From Dipteris shenzhenensis (Eukaryota; Polypodiophyta; Polypodiopsida; Gleicheniales), in assembly GCA_047967505.1 (NCBI GenBank), contig CM106541.1: a stretch of 64,000 nucleotides of DNA; one strand, 5' to 3'. Within the stretch, counting starts at the first letter, position 1; the number at the start of each line of letters is the position of its first letter. Positions 1 to 9,946 of the stretch are shown here, one piece after another. Both the position numbers and the translations under genes were made by a program. A model generated the notes under the pieces. It searched no databases and was not told the DNA's origin. It was given only the letters and a program-made list of their open reading frames with translations.

Positions 1-44
1 AGTATTTCGGCAAAGAAGAGGAGCCGGAGAATGTGTACCTGTAG

Positions 45-725
45 GTGGAAAACTTGAAGCAGTTAGAAGGTGAGACGGCGCGTCGATATGTGGATCGAGC
101 GGCCATGCTATTGGACCGTTTAATTGCCACACAGGAGGACAATGCCAAGTTTCGAGCTGGAATGACTCAGCATGTGCTAGGCTACCTTGTAGCAGGAGCA
201 AGTGATGAATTCTGCCTCAAGCTTAAATGGGAGAATCCAAAAACTATGGTGCTAGCACATGAGATTGCTCAAAAGTTTGATAAAGTTCAGTCTGACCCCA
301 CTTCAAAGAAGACGATTGTCCCTTCGCAACCCCCTCAATTCCTGCAACAACAACGTGGGGGGTCTAAATCAAGGGCATACCCCCACCCCTTATCAGGGAT
401 GTATCCACTGCCTCCACCTCAAATGTATGGTCCTCCCTTAGATGCTTACCCTCAACAAGGTGTATATTCTCACCCTCTGCCTCGAAGATTTCCCCAGCCT
501 CGCCCACGAGCCCCCCTCCTTTCTACTCCCTTGGCCCCTCCAGCTAAAGAGGCCCCCCCTGCAATAGAACTTGGAGTCATTGACCTAGCCAAGGCCCTGA
601 ATGATCTTTGGTGGGCATCAGAAATGAAGCCAACCACCCTCCAAGAGACCGTGCTAATGTTGTATGCTACGAGTGCCACCAGAAGGGTCATTATCGCACG
701 GAATGCCCCAATATTCCAAGGGTGA
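45..725 (+). pseudogene. Ty3/gypsy gag fragment
   Basis: This 226-residue frame begins inside gag (the window starts mid-gene). It has the helical retrotransposon gag look: charged, with LxxRL and a conserved tail about residues 50-85. A long Pro/Gln/Tyr-rich linker follows (about residues 95-165), as in plant Ty3 gag proteins before the zinc knuckle. The frame stops at 725, and the knuckle is read in another frame that overlaps from 608, so a frameshift splits gag. Gag would form the virus-like particle around the element RNA. The call rests on position, composition and the knuckle next to it. Confidence 0.75.
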
Positions 726-1315
726 ATCTTCTAAGTGAGTCTGGCACTGAGGATTCTGATGTAGAGATCCTTGACCTCGAGAAAAGAAGTCGTACCACCT
801 CGGACCCCTCTCCAAACCGTGGACCGGGCCACCCCAGGAAGAAGGTGTCCTTCTCAGAGCCCTCTGATGCTGAGATGGCAGACCCACCAACAGAGAAGAC
901 TAAAAGATCCCACAGGAGTAAGTGGTCACCCTCGGATTTTCCCATCGGCTCGGGGCAAGAAAACTATTCGGTCGTTCAGGACCTTGCTCATCGTTCTTTG
1001 AGCATCACGCTCCCTCAACTAATAGCATTAAGCCCTAAGGTGAGACGTGAGCTGCAGCAAGGGCTCTCAACAAGGAGGAACAAGAAAAAGGGAAAGGTAA
1101 GAGAGGTATCCTCTATCTCTGAAGAAATTGATCGGCACCCACATACAGTCGATGTCATCATAGATAATTGCCGTGTCAAAAATGTGTGTGTTGATGGGGG
1201 AGCTGCACATAATATCATGGTGCCCCAAATCACGAAGAAATTGAATTTGAAATGTACAAGGCGTTCCTCCACCCGAATCAAGGTAGTAGAGATGGTTGAT
1301 GACTCGCCACCCTAG
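608..1315 (+). pseudogene. Ty3/gypsy gag zinc knuckle and start of the aspartic protease
   Basis: A CCHC zinc knuckle (CYECHQKGHYRTEC, about 665-706) marks the nucleic-acid-binding end of Gag. A charged Ser/Glu/Arg-rich linker follows, then the protease active site VDGGAAHN with its Asp codon at 1193-1195. Plant Ty3 proteases usually have D(S/T/G)GA at this place, so the DGGA form is still recognisable. The frame ends at 1315, just before the protease flap region, which continues in another frame. The protease would cut the Gag-Pol precursor. This copy cannot make a continuous product. Confidence 0.85.
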
Positions 1316-1329
1316 GAGTCATTGAAGAT

Positions 1330-1923
1330 TTGCCCATCATTGTCAATGGGTTGACCACCACTATCAATTTCTATGTAGTGGACATTGAAGATACAGGCAG
1401 GAGTTACCCAACCATACTCGGGAGACCATGGTTGAGAAAGAGTGATGTAGTCAGCTATTGGAAGATAGGACACATGTCTTTTGGTGCTTCTAAGGAGAAG
1501 ATCCCGGTGCAACCCAGTGCCATGGAACCGGAAGAAGAAGAGGAGCAAGACAGTGATACTCTCTCATCCTTGGTGTCTCAATCAAAGGAAGAATCAGACG
1601 GGGGGGAGGAATTCTCAAACGAGGAAGTTTACATGATGGAGGTGTCTCCGACCCGGCCACCTACAGAAAAGGTAACAGCTAGTCCTCAACAGCTTGAATC
1701 TATGCTTTCCCCAGACCTCACTCCAAGTGAGAAAGACGAGTTCCTAGAAATGTTCAAAGATTTCCCTAACCTCTTTGCAACTAGCTACCACCACCTTCGC
1801 CATGTGACTACCATAGAGCACAAGATAGAGCTGAAGCTTGATGTGAAGCCTGTGGCTCAGAAGTATCAGAGATTAGGGCCCCTGCAACCGATGCTTTGCG
1901 ATTGGAGTTGCAAAAGCTTGTAG
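1330..1923 (+). pseudogene. Ty3/gypsy protease C-terminal part and RT N-terminal spacer
   Basis: The frame resumes after a break with the protease C-terminal signature ILGRPWL (about 1418-1438). An acidic linker follows and then the stretch leading into reverse transcriptase, with the conserved IEHKIEL element near 1813-1833. It ends at 1923, where a further frame change moves to the RT frame at 1896. The motif order protease, linker, RT is that of one Pol polyprotein. Nothing suggests separate function. Confidence 0.8.
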
Positions 1924-2594
1924 AGGCTGGGTTTATTGTTCCGGTTCACAATACTGAATGGGTTTCACCAGTGGTAGTCACCCCAAAGAAAAACAACAAG
2001 TGGTGGGTCTGCATTGACTATAAGAAACTCAATGCAGCCACCAAGAGGGATCATCATCCTCTACCCTTTCAAGACCTCATTCTTGAGAAGGTAAGTGGTC
2101 ATGAGATGTATACTTTCTGTGATGGTTATCAAATCAGAATTGCCGAAGAAGATGTGCTTAAAACCACATTTGCCACACCCTGGGGGACATTTGCATTCAA
2201 AATAATGCCATTTGGCCTCACCAATGCTCCTGCTACCTTTCAAAGATTTATGCAGATGGTGTTTGCTCCTTATTTGGGGGATTTCTTGGAGGTGTTTTTA
2301 GATGATTTTTGTATATTCTCGTCACATAAGGAGCACGTCATGAAGGTTAGATTGGCCTTCCAAAGGGTCAATGATGCAAATGGTAGTCTCAACCCTGAGA
2401 AATGCACCATTGGAGGCACTCAAGGGAGGTTACTGGGACATATTGTCTCATCCGAGGGCGTCAAGCCTGACCCCGAGAAGGTAGAAGCCATCCTCAAGCT
2501 CTCCCCACCTACAACCAAATGTCAGGTACGCTCATTTGTCAATCTAGTAGGATACTATCACTGCTTCATTGATCAATATGCTGCTTTGACATGA
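1896..2594 (+). pseudogene. Ty3/gypsy reverse transcriptase
   Basis: This frame carries most of the RT palm and fingers: the VSPVVVTPKK region, the CIDYKKLN block, the PFGLTNAPATFQ block and the catalytic FLDD box with Asp codons at 2301-2306 (the usual plant form is YLDD or YIDD). The first catalytic Asp region reads FCDGYQIRI where the family has DLxSGYHQI, so it is altered. The frame ends with a stop at 2592-2594, inside the connection to RNase H, and another stop lies near 2634 in the same frame. The RT would copy element RNA to cDNA; this copy is inactive. Confidence 0.92.
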
Positions 2595-2639
2595 CCCATG
2601 ACTATGCTATTAAAAGATGGGGTTGATTTCTCTTAGGAT

Positions 2640-3110
2640 GAGGATTGTGATCATGGGTTTGCACAAATCAAGAATGCTCTAGCTTCAGAACCCATTCTAC
2701 GCAATCTAGATTGGTCAAAGACTTTCTATATCAATCTTGGGTTTGGTGAGCACACTTTGGCAGGTATTCTTCTCCAGCAAGGGGAGGATCGGTTCATGTA
2801 TCCCGTTCGATTTGCTTCTCAACAATTGCTCAACACTGAGCGATGCTATTCAGAGGCTGACAAGCATGCCTTGTCTTTGGTGTTTTGCATTGAGAAATTT
2901 AAGCATTATGTGGCTGGAAAGTCCTTCATTATACTCACTAGCACTGGTCTTGCAAAGCAGGTTCTTCAATCACCAAATCCCATGGGCCGGTTGGCCAAAT
3001 GGTTGGCAGTTCTACAAGAATATGATTTTTCTTTCAAAATTGTAAAAGGGGGTTGTTCCAACTTGAAGAATGCTTTGATTGATTTAGAGGAGTGCCTTAA
3101 TGTAACCCTT
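2640..3110 (+). pseudogene. Ty3/gypsy RNase H domain, catalytic residues lost
   Basis: This stretch continues the RT frame past two stops. The RH layout is recognisable: a KNALASEPIL start, then FYINLGFGEH where the first catalytic Asp should be, the YSEADKHAL helix with its Glu, and the RLAKWLAVLQEYDF strand at about 2989-3030. The first Asp is replaced by Asn, and the later TD(H/A) position reads TSTG. An active RNase H needs these acids to cleave RNA in RNA-DNA hybrids, so the domain looks catalytically dead, not just interrupted by stops. Confidence 0.8.
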
Positions 3111-3289
3111 GTAGCAACCATAGAAGTTGGGGATCCATGGTATGGTGTTATCTACAAGTTTCTGACTGCTTTCTCCTTTCCTTCAGAAAGTACTAGCTAT
3201 GAGAGAAAGAAGATCCACAGAGATAGTAGGCGCTACACCCTCCTTGATGGGGTGTTGTTCCGTCAAGGCATGGATGGGGTACTAAGATG

Positions 3290-4038
3290 GGCCATTGATG
3301 CAGATGAAGTGCCTAAGGTATTGAAGCATTATCATGATGGATTTTGTGGAGGCCACTATGCCAGTGACTATATGGCTAAGAAGATTTTACATGCTGGATA
3401 CTATTGGCTGACCTTGTTCAAGGATGTCACTTTGTATTGCAAAACTTGTGAACCATGCCAATTCTTTGGTAGGAAGGATTTGCATCCTGGGCAATATCAC
3501 CCAGTGATGTCCATCCATCTATTTCAGAAGTGGGGAATAGATTTTGTCGGGCCCTTGCCCATGACTGCCTGCAAAAAGAAGTATCTTTTGGTAGCCACTC
3601 AGTATGTCACTAAGTGGGTTGAAGCTATCACCCTCCCCAATGCAAATGGTAAGGCAGTTTCAAATTTCATATTTGAATGTATCTGCACAAGGTTTGGGAC
3701 ACCCATGGAGATTGTCTCTGACCATGGGAGTCCATTCTTAAATGAAGCAGTGGAGTTACTCATGGATCGCATGGGTATTGATCATCACACTTCTAGCATC
3801 TATTATCCGGCATCCATGGGTCAAACAGAGCAGACCAATGGCCTCCTTTATAAAACCCTGGGAAAAATGGCCACAGGGAATAGGAGCCAACGGGATCAAA
3901 AGGTCACTGAAGCCATGTGGGCTTACAACATCTCATAAAACATCTACAGGTCACACTCCTTTTGAGTTGGTGTATGGTACTGAGGCCATTTTACCACTAG
4001 AGATAGAGATTCTAGCTTTGAGATTGGCACAAGAATAG
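3290..4038 (+). pseudogene. Ty3/gypsy integrase zinc-binding and catalytic core
   Basis: The HHCC zinc-binding fold is present: a His pair around GFCGGHY (about 3340-3360) and CKTCEPC (about 3439-3460). The catalytic core begins at WGIDFVGPL (about 3532), has its second Asp in IVSDHGSPF (about 3710-3736) and its Glu in GQTEQTNG (about 3820-3843), matching the D,D35E pattern. The main frame stops at 3936-3938. The remainder of the core (HTPFELVYGTEA) is read in the next frame up to a stop at 4036. Integrase inserts element cDNA into the host chromosome. Confidence 0.92.
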
Positions 4039-4154
4039 AGGATGATAGAAGATGAACATGTAGAGGCTAGATTGGTACAACTTGAGAAGTAGATGAAACC
4101 CGACGCCTTACACTACACCAAACAGAGGTCCAAAACAATTGACAAAAGGCCCGC

Positions 4155-4402
4155 TTGGATGCTAAGATTCGCAAGGGATGGGAAAGAAACTTTGCTGAGG
4201 GGGATGTTGTGCTATGCTTTGATAACAGATTGGACCACCAAATGGATAAGAAGTTTCTGCCACTGTGGACTGGTCCATACAAAGTCATCAAGGAACATAG
4301 CAATGGGTCTGTACAAGTTCAGGAGCTGCATGAACCATATGGCAAGAAGGTGATCAACAAGCGTTACCTCAAGCCTTTCTTTGTGTGTGATGGACCCAGG
4401 CA
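4155..4402 (+). pseudogene. Ty3/gypsy integrase C-terminal GPY/F domain
   Basis: The frame shows FAEGDVVL, then WTGPYKVI (the GPY/F motif, about 4266-4290), HSNGSVQV and a closing KRYLKPFF. This small beta-barrel-like domain ends Ty3 integrases and helps with DNA contact. No chromodomain follows. The coding trace ends a few dozen bases before the purine-rich tract and LTR, as expected for the end of pol. It lies in a different frame from the catalytic core because of the break near 4036-4090. Confidence 0.85.
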
Positions 4403-4429
4403 TGGAAATGCTGTGCATTCCCTGCCTCA

Positions 4430-5420
4430 GGGGGGAACTGTTATGGATAAAATTGTCTAAGGAAAAAGGCATTAATATGTGTGTGTGTTTGTATATGTGG
4501 CAATAGTATAATAAAATATGGTGTGCATAGGGCCCAGGGTTGAGGTGGCAGGGCATGACCATGTGCCACCCTTCCATGTAAGAGGACCCATAAGGTGTGT
4601 TGTACATAATCCATGATAGTAATGTTATAAAATGTAAGGTGGCATGGCTCCTCCAGGTGCCACCCTTCCACCTAGGCTACATTTAGTGAGATATGGCTCA
4701 AAGTCCATGGGAGAAGTAATATAAAATAGGTGGAGATGGATATTATATTGAGTTATTCCCTCCATATGAGATAGGCCCATGTGGGGGAGGTATAGAAGGT
4801 CAAAGAGAGCAAGTTAAATAATGGGGAAAGTAGGATGAGGTGGCAAGATTCCTTGTACCAACCCTCCATTTGTCCTCCTAGAGATTTGAACATATTATAA
4901 AATTGGGAAGAGACCGAGGGAGTATCATAGACTTGAGATATGGGGCTTCATTTATGTGGAAAATTGAGGCAAAGGGTTGTGCACACAATTGAGAGTGCGT
5001 AACCGCCTAGCCCACATGGGAGACTTTTCCACACACACCATGCATGTGGGAGGATAAATTAATTAGGAGAGACCCCCTCTTTTGGCTATAAAAGGAGGGG
5101 GCTATTCCTTGATGAGACACACTCATTCTTGTAAAGCCACCTAGCTAGTACTTTGATATTTCCCTCTCATCCTTTCTTTCAAATAAAGTATGGTTCTCTT
5201 TCCTTGATGTCTCCATCTTTACATTCCTCCTCCTATCATGTACATGCTTCTCTTCCCCCTCTCCCTTTCCCCTTATGTCATAGTCTCCCTCTTCATTCCC
5301 TCCCCTTCTAATTCCTTTTCCCCTCCCATGATAACGTTTCGCCCTCACGATATCCTTTCCTCTATGGCCCTCGAGCGTCGCCATGCTTAGCCTCTAGCCT
5401 CTGGTCTTGTTTTCTTTTCC
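4430..5420 (+). repeat. Polypurine tract and 3' LTR of the Ty3 element
   Basis: A CAGGGGGGAAC purine tract (4428-4438) is followed by TGTTATGG at 4439, the expected TG start of an LTR. Inside are a TATA box (TATAAAAG at 5087-5094) and, about 70 bases on, AATAAAG near 5182, fitting promoter and polyadenylation signals of an LTR. The right end is not clear. It may lie before the GT microsatellite at 5429 or include it. The matching 5' LTR is outside the window, so the boundary could not be checked by comparison. Confidence 0.65.
5087..5094 (+). promoter_or_regulatory. TATA box of the LTR promoter
   Basis: TATAAAAG stands in a GC-richer setting (preceded by TTTGGC, followed by GAGGGGG), about 650 bases into the LTR. 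This is the usual place of the U3 promoter that drives element transcription. Activity cannot be judged from sequence. Confidence 0.5.
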
Positions 5421-5428
5421 GACTAATA

Positions 5429-5459
<31 letters not shown>

Positions 5460-5501
5460 CATGCATGCGTGCATGCATACACACACACACACTTTTTTTT
5501 T
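5429..5501. repeat. Palindromic compound microsatellite (GT)n-(ATGC)n-(AC)n plus T tract
   Basis: A GT run of about 28 bases leads into ATGC repeats and then an AC run. The two outer runs are reverse complements around a self-complementary centre, so the whole block can fold back on itself. A nine-base T tract follows. It lies at or just outside the presumed LTR end. Confidence 0.9.
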
Positions 5502-5627
5502 GTGAGAATATGAACAAATATATTAGAAAATCAATTCACAATGAGCTTCGCTGAGACAATCCCTCTATGATGCCAGCCATGAGGGAGATTTGGATCACTC
5601 TTCTCTTGAGTTGTTTTGTTATTAGAC

Positions 5628-5628
<1 letters not shown>

Positions 5629-5670
<42 letters not shown>

Positions 5671-5691
5671 GTACGTATATATATATATATG

Positions 5692-5723
<32 letters not shown>

Positions 5724-5724
5724 T
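5629..5724. repeat. Compound microsatellite (CA)n-(GTAC)n-(AT)n-(GTAT)n
   Basis: Four simple motifs follow without a gap: about 40 bases of CA, two GTAC units, an AT run, and about seven GTAT units. Open frames across it that give His-Thr or Tyr-Val runs are artefacts of the repeat. Confidence 0.95.
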
Positions 5725-7332
5725 CATGGCATGGCTATGGAGACATAGGTACCATTTTCAAAGAATATTCCTTTATGATACATACATGACTATTAAAATA
5801 ATTTAATATCTATTACAATCCAAAATCATCCTTGGAGGAAATATTGTGTGCCATCTAATCTAATGATCAACTCATATTTAAGGCTGGCCCTTAGTCATAG
5901 GCTCATCCTGAGAAGGCTCCTGAGGTGCAAGGTCCAATATTTTCAGGTGGAAGCTAAGGATCATTTGGAGAGTCCTCAAGTGGAAGCTAAGTATCTTGAG
6001 GTAGAGGGTCCCATGCAGGGTCTTGAAGTGGAGTCTGAGGGTCCTGCACTTGTACCCCTCAGGCTGCTTAACCTGCTCTGGCATGAGCTCTCCCATTGCC
6101 TTTGGGATTTTGGCCAGCATAATCTTCACTTTCAATGCAAAATAATTATCCTAGCTTTAAAATAATATACATAGCCTACGTGATAACTATCCTCCTTCAT
6201 CTGTACAAATGGTAATGAAAACTCAATTTCTTATTGTTATAAACCAAATTTCAATACATGAATGGAAAGCTGATTGTAGTTATAGGCTAGTGGTGGAATG
6301 TGGTAAAAAACACTATCTATATGTACATTGCATTAATCAAAACCCTCCACGCACAATAATGTACATATTTTTACTATGGTGTATGTACACCATGTAGAAT
6401 ATCTTTAGCTTAAAGCTCTTTGGGTAAAGTTCAAAAAAAATTCTCATAGGACAAAGATGAATTCAATTCTTACATCCATGTGCAATAACTCAATTGCACC
6501 TAACTTTTTGATATTGGGGAGGCAATGGTCCAATGCATCAAATAATCCCTTAGAGCACTGCAATTGAGATAAACCTTCTTAGCAGGTCTCCATAAAAAAA
6601 TCCTCTATTGAACTTCAAAATCAAGATACTTCTTATAGGCAATGGAGAACACATACATGCCAATATCCCTATTAATTTGTTCTAGGGAGTTGAAACAAAA
6701 GCACTGTTATGATTATAGATCAAGATGCACTTGAAGATGCATACATAGATTAGACTTTGTAGCTTAAATAGAATCTTGAAGTTTCTATGTAGCATACGTG
6801 ACTAATCACTTACTTTGAGTGGTAATGGGAAGATCATCATAGCAATTGTTTGGAAATCATAATACATGAACTATTTTGCAATCTGCTCAGATGGTTCTCT
6901 ATGATTTCTATATTTGAAAGAGATTGTAGGGTACACAATATGTGCACATTGTTGAACAGACTCATGTAATTTTTTCTTGAGCATGCTGCAAAATTGTTTA
7001 ACTAGCTAGGAATAATATAAAAAAAGATTTGGCTAGCTTAAGTGCTCTAAAACAAATAGAAACTTACCAAATTACTGCAAAGATGATTGTATTTGACACT
7101 TCTCCATCTCTATGGTTTAGTGCTTTTATACAATTTATAAGGTCAAACTCTCTGATTGAATTTACATCCTCAAGATTAATAAAAATATTTGGCCCTAGTG
7201 TCTATAAAATATACAACTTTAGGGCTACAATTTAATTGATGAGGGTAGAGGAGAAAGGATGCCTCTATTCCCTAATTTATTCCCTTATTGATTCTTTAAA
7301 AGCTGTCTTTGCTCTTTCATCTATGTTGCGTG
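5725..7332. other. AT-rich stretch without a recognised gene
   Basis: I see no conserved domain here. At 5880-6160 the minus strand reads as a short Pro/Asp-rich imperfect repeat (units around CAAGTGGAAGCTAAG on +), possibly coding debris linked to the remnant at 7333-7807. The rest is low-complexity AT-rich DNA with short open frames that look random. Confidence 0.5.
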
Positions 7333-7807
7333 TTAACTCTTGTACTTTGACATCATCATCCTTGGATTTCTTGCAGGTGGTTTAAGCAAAATATCCCTCA
7401 TCTTGACATCTGACCATTTTGTAGCTTTAAGCAACTTGCCATATCTCCACCTCACTAATTTGAAGGTATCCATGTTCTTGACCATGACTATCACCCTATG
7501 GTTATGGGCAGCAAGGAGTCATAGTGCCTTGAAAGAAGTCTATAGCAAAATCCTCTAGAACCTCCTGAAGTGCCCAAATATTTATTCTCTTCCACCTATA
7601 ATCAAGGCTCCAGTAGTCACAAACTTCCTTAACAAGCCTCTGGAAAGTTGCCTTAGGAATGCAAAATCCCATTGCTCTTAACACGATCACTTTTCTGCTT
7701 AAATCTCCTCTTTCTCTCTTGTTTAAGAATGTGCACAGGCTTTCCCTCCCTACCATGAGTTCTTCCTTTAAATGGTGCTGAGTTGGTTGGAATTTGGGGT
7801 CAACCAT
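7333..7807 (-). pseudogene. Unidentified coding remnant with one frameshift
   Basis: The minus strand reads open from 7807 for about 95 residues, with a basic, helix-like composition (for example RWKRINIWALQEVLEDFAID). It then shifts frame near 7515-7530 and continues open for about 60 residues (including MDTFKLVRWRYGKLLKATKW) to a TAA at 7333. The two parts have similar Trp, Lys and Arg use and run on without a gap, which suggests one protein broken by a single indel. I do not recognise the family. A retroelement accessory or gag-like protein is possible because the surroundings are repeats. Confidence 0.4.
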
Positions 7808-7889
7808 GCCCTATGTGGGTGGTTTCCATTGTTTGACTGACCATGCCTTGTGTGAGTGGTCAGAATCTACTTGGCTTGTTAATCTAGCC

Positions 7890-7975
7890 CTATGTGGGTG
7901 GCGAGTGTTGTTTGCTTGGCTAGCTCACGCCCTGTGTGGGTGATGAGTGTTGTTTGCTTGGCTAGCTCACACTCG
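7890..7975. repeat. Direct duplication, 42-base period
   Basis: GTGGGTGGCGAGTG and GTGGGTGATGAGTG begin two nearly identical units, each continuing TTGTTTGCTTGGCTAGCTCA. A G7 run directly followed by TGTTGTAAATA at 7991-8008 could be a polypurine tract and LTR start on +, but no matching LTR end was found. Confidence 0.75.
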
Positions 7976-8008
7976 TTGAGTGTCAACCATGGGGGGGTGT
8001 TGTAAATA

Positions 8009-8614
8009 TAGGCCTATGTGGCTCAAACCCCCCTCGTGGAGCATGTGGTTAATGGAAATCAGAGGGGGCTAAAAAGGCTCCTTAGCGCATGGATGACACA
8101 TGTAATATGTAAGAAAAATAAATCTTTTAAATCAATGAACGCATATGAAGAGCTTGAATATAAATAAGAGATAAAACCCTCTAGAGCTATCCCTTCTTGG
8201 GACCTTTTGGAGAGTTCTGGTTGCACGCATGCCTATGGGGACTTGGTGCTCCCTATGGCTACCATGTGGCAGCATCTGGTGGCTTTTCCAACATGATGGA
8301 ACCTCTGCCTTTCTTCTAGGAATTTTCTTTGTCCTTGCCATTGCTATGGACCCTAAACTAGGACTGCAAAATGAAGAACATTACAAAGTGCTGGTAATGT
8401 GCAGAAGAAAATGCGTAGTAATAATAATAGCGAGGTATGTTCTCAGAAATGTATTGTTTAGATAAGTATTAGTTATCAACATTGGAAAACACACCATGCA
8501 CCCATGCACCCATCACACAATCAAACTAAAATCCTTGCCAAGGAAAGGCCAAATGGACACTTCACAACAAGTAAGTGAACACTCAATCAAAAATGGTAAG
8601 GTGGAGAGGTTGGG

Positions 8615-8617
<3 letters not shown>
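8009..8617. other. No recognised gene; possible LTR remnant at the left
   Basis: The stretch has AATAAAT near 8118 that would suit an LTR polyadenylation signal if 7998 is an LTR start. A 69-residue minus-strand frame at 8132-8341 begins MARTKK but has no histone H3 sequence after that. I see no other feature. Confidence 0.4.
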
Positions 8618-8664
<47 letters not shown>

Positions 8665-8692
8665 GGAATGAGAAAGAGATAGAGCCAATGTG

Positions 8693-8735
<43 letters not shown>
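8618..8735. repeat. Two (GA)n microsatellites with a duplicated junction
   Basis: GA runs at 8618-8661 and 8698-8735 are each followed by AAGGGGAATGAGA, so a unit of GA run plus junction has been duplicated. They lie next to, or within, the LTR of the copia remnant. Confidence 0.9.
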
Positions 8736-8738
<3 letters not shown>

Positions 8739-8891
8739 GGAATGAGATGATGGAGAGCAGGTCTTATCGGAGAGCAACAAAGAAAGGGAGAACACCGAAA
8801 TTGTGGGTGCTAACTCACCTAGATCAAGGTAAGCTCTTATTATGTATGGTACAAAGGGGTATATACTAGGCCATTGGCCTTTACCTCAACA
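8736..8891 (-). repeat. 3' LTR edge of the copia remnant
   Basis: On the minus strand the purine tract ends at 8892 and TGTTGAGG starts at 8891. The motif GTATATAC about 25 bases in is promoter-like. The far end is undefined and may run into the GA microsatellites at 8618-8735. Confidence 0.5.
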
Positions 8892-9047
8892 ACCTCCCAC
8901 TTAAAGGCCAATGCACCTTTAAGGGAGAAGATGGGCATCCTAATGTCATTCGACACCCATCAATACTCTGCAATGTGCAAACCGCTTTGAGGAAAGACTC
9001 TTTGTAAGAAGATTTGCAGGGTTCTCATCTGTGTGAACCTTGACAAG

Positions 9048-9485
9048 CTAGATGCACTTGTCCTCAATCATCTTTCTGATGAAGTGATACTTCACATCAA
9101 TATGCTTTGTCTTTGCATGGAAGACGGCATTCCGTGCCACTTGGATGGCACTCTGACTATCACAGTACAAAACTGAAACCTCTCCTGCAATGCTCAAGTC
9201 TCCCACTAGATGAGTAAGCCATATAGCTTCCTTACATGCCTCAGTGGCTGCAACATACTCTGCCTCAGTGGTGGACAAAGACGTACATGGTTGCAAACAA
9301 GAGACCCATGAAACTGCACCTCCAGTGAATGAGAAAACATATCCTATAGTAGACCTCCTGGTGTCTACATTCCTTGCAAAATCAGCATCTGCATATCCAA
9401 CAATAGATGTGTCCTTCCTCCCAAAGAAAATGCACATGTTCTTTGTACCATTCAAGTATCTCATGATACCTTCACTACCTCCCAA
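9048..9485 (-). pseudogene. Copia RNase H
   Basis: The typical copia RNase H is almost complete over 145 residues. GYADADFARN holds the first catalytic Asp. The SLSTTEAEYVAATEA helix holds the Glu, followed by YCDSQSAIQVARN with the next Asp and KHIDVKYHFIR with the last. All key acids are visible, so this domain is better kept than the rest. It degrades the RNA strand during reverse transcription. The start residue is arbitrary because the frame is joined to RT in the parent element. Confidence 0.93.
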
Positions 9486-9946
9486 TGCTTCTTGCCAAGA
9501 TTTGCCATATATCTACTAACAGCTCCAACTACAAAAGCAATATTTGGATGTGTAGCAACCATGGCATACATCAAGCTTCCTACTACGGATGCATAAGGTA
9601 TCTTTGCCATTTCAGCCCGCTCCTCATCTAACTTAGGGCTATTCGCTTGGCTGAGTTTCACATATGGAGGCAACGGAGTACTTATGGACTTCCCCCTCTC
9701 CATATTGAAATGCTCAAGTACCTTGCTAGTGTACTCTTTCAGTGACAAATGAAGGAGTTTCTTGTTCCTATCCTGAACAATCATCATGCCAAGTATGTGA
9801 CTGGCATCACCCAAATCCTTCATGTCAAAGGTCTCATGCAACCTTTTCTTCAAGGCATCCACATCCAAAGTAGATTTCCTAGCAATAAGCATGTCATCAA
9901 CATATAAAATCAAAATAAGACTGATGCCTTCTTTGTGTAGAGGCAA
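9461..9946 (-). pseudogene. Copia reverse transcriptase, C-terminal half
   Basis: The catalytic box LYVDDML is present (about 9886-9906). It is followed by the copia landmarks FDMKDLGDASHILGM, the YTSKVLEHFNM helix and PYASVVGSLMYAM. The frame overlaps RNase H by a few codons in another phase, showing an indel. The part between this frame and the N-terminal RT frame (9947-10260) is readable only in pieces. This is the cDNA-making enzyme of the element, inactive here. Confidence 0.93.

Larger units (their letters stand above)
1..5420 (+). mobile_element. Ty3/gypsy LTR retrotransposon, 5'-truncated by the window edge, degraded
   Basis: Gag, zinc knuckle, aspartic protease, reverse transcriptase, RNase H and integrase follow one another in the Ty3/gypsy order (integrase last). 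A purine-rich tract and an LTR that begins with TG follow. The 5' LTR and the start of gag lie outside the window. The frame changes several times (near 610-725, 1315-1330, 1896-1923, 3938 and 4036), and in-frame stops occur between RT and RNase H, so this copy is dead. There is no chromodomain after the integrase GPY/F motif, which points away from chromoviruses and towards the Tat/Athila side of plant Ty3 elements. The lineage is an inference. The right LTR limit is uncertain. Confidence 0.9.

Noticed and set aside
8132-8341. Frame beginning MARTKK resembling histone H3
   Set aside because: Only the first five residues match; no tail or histone fold follows.
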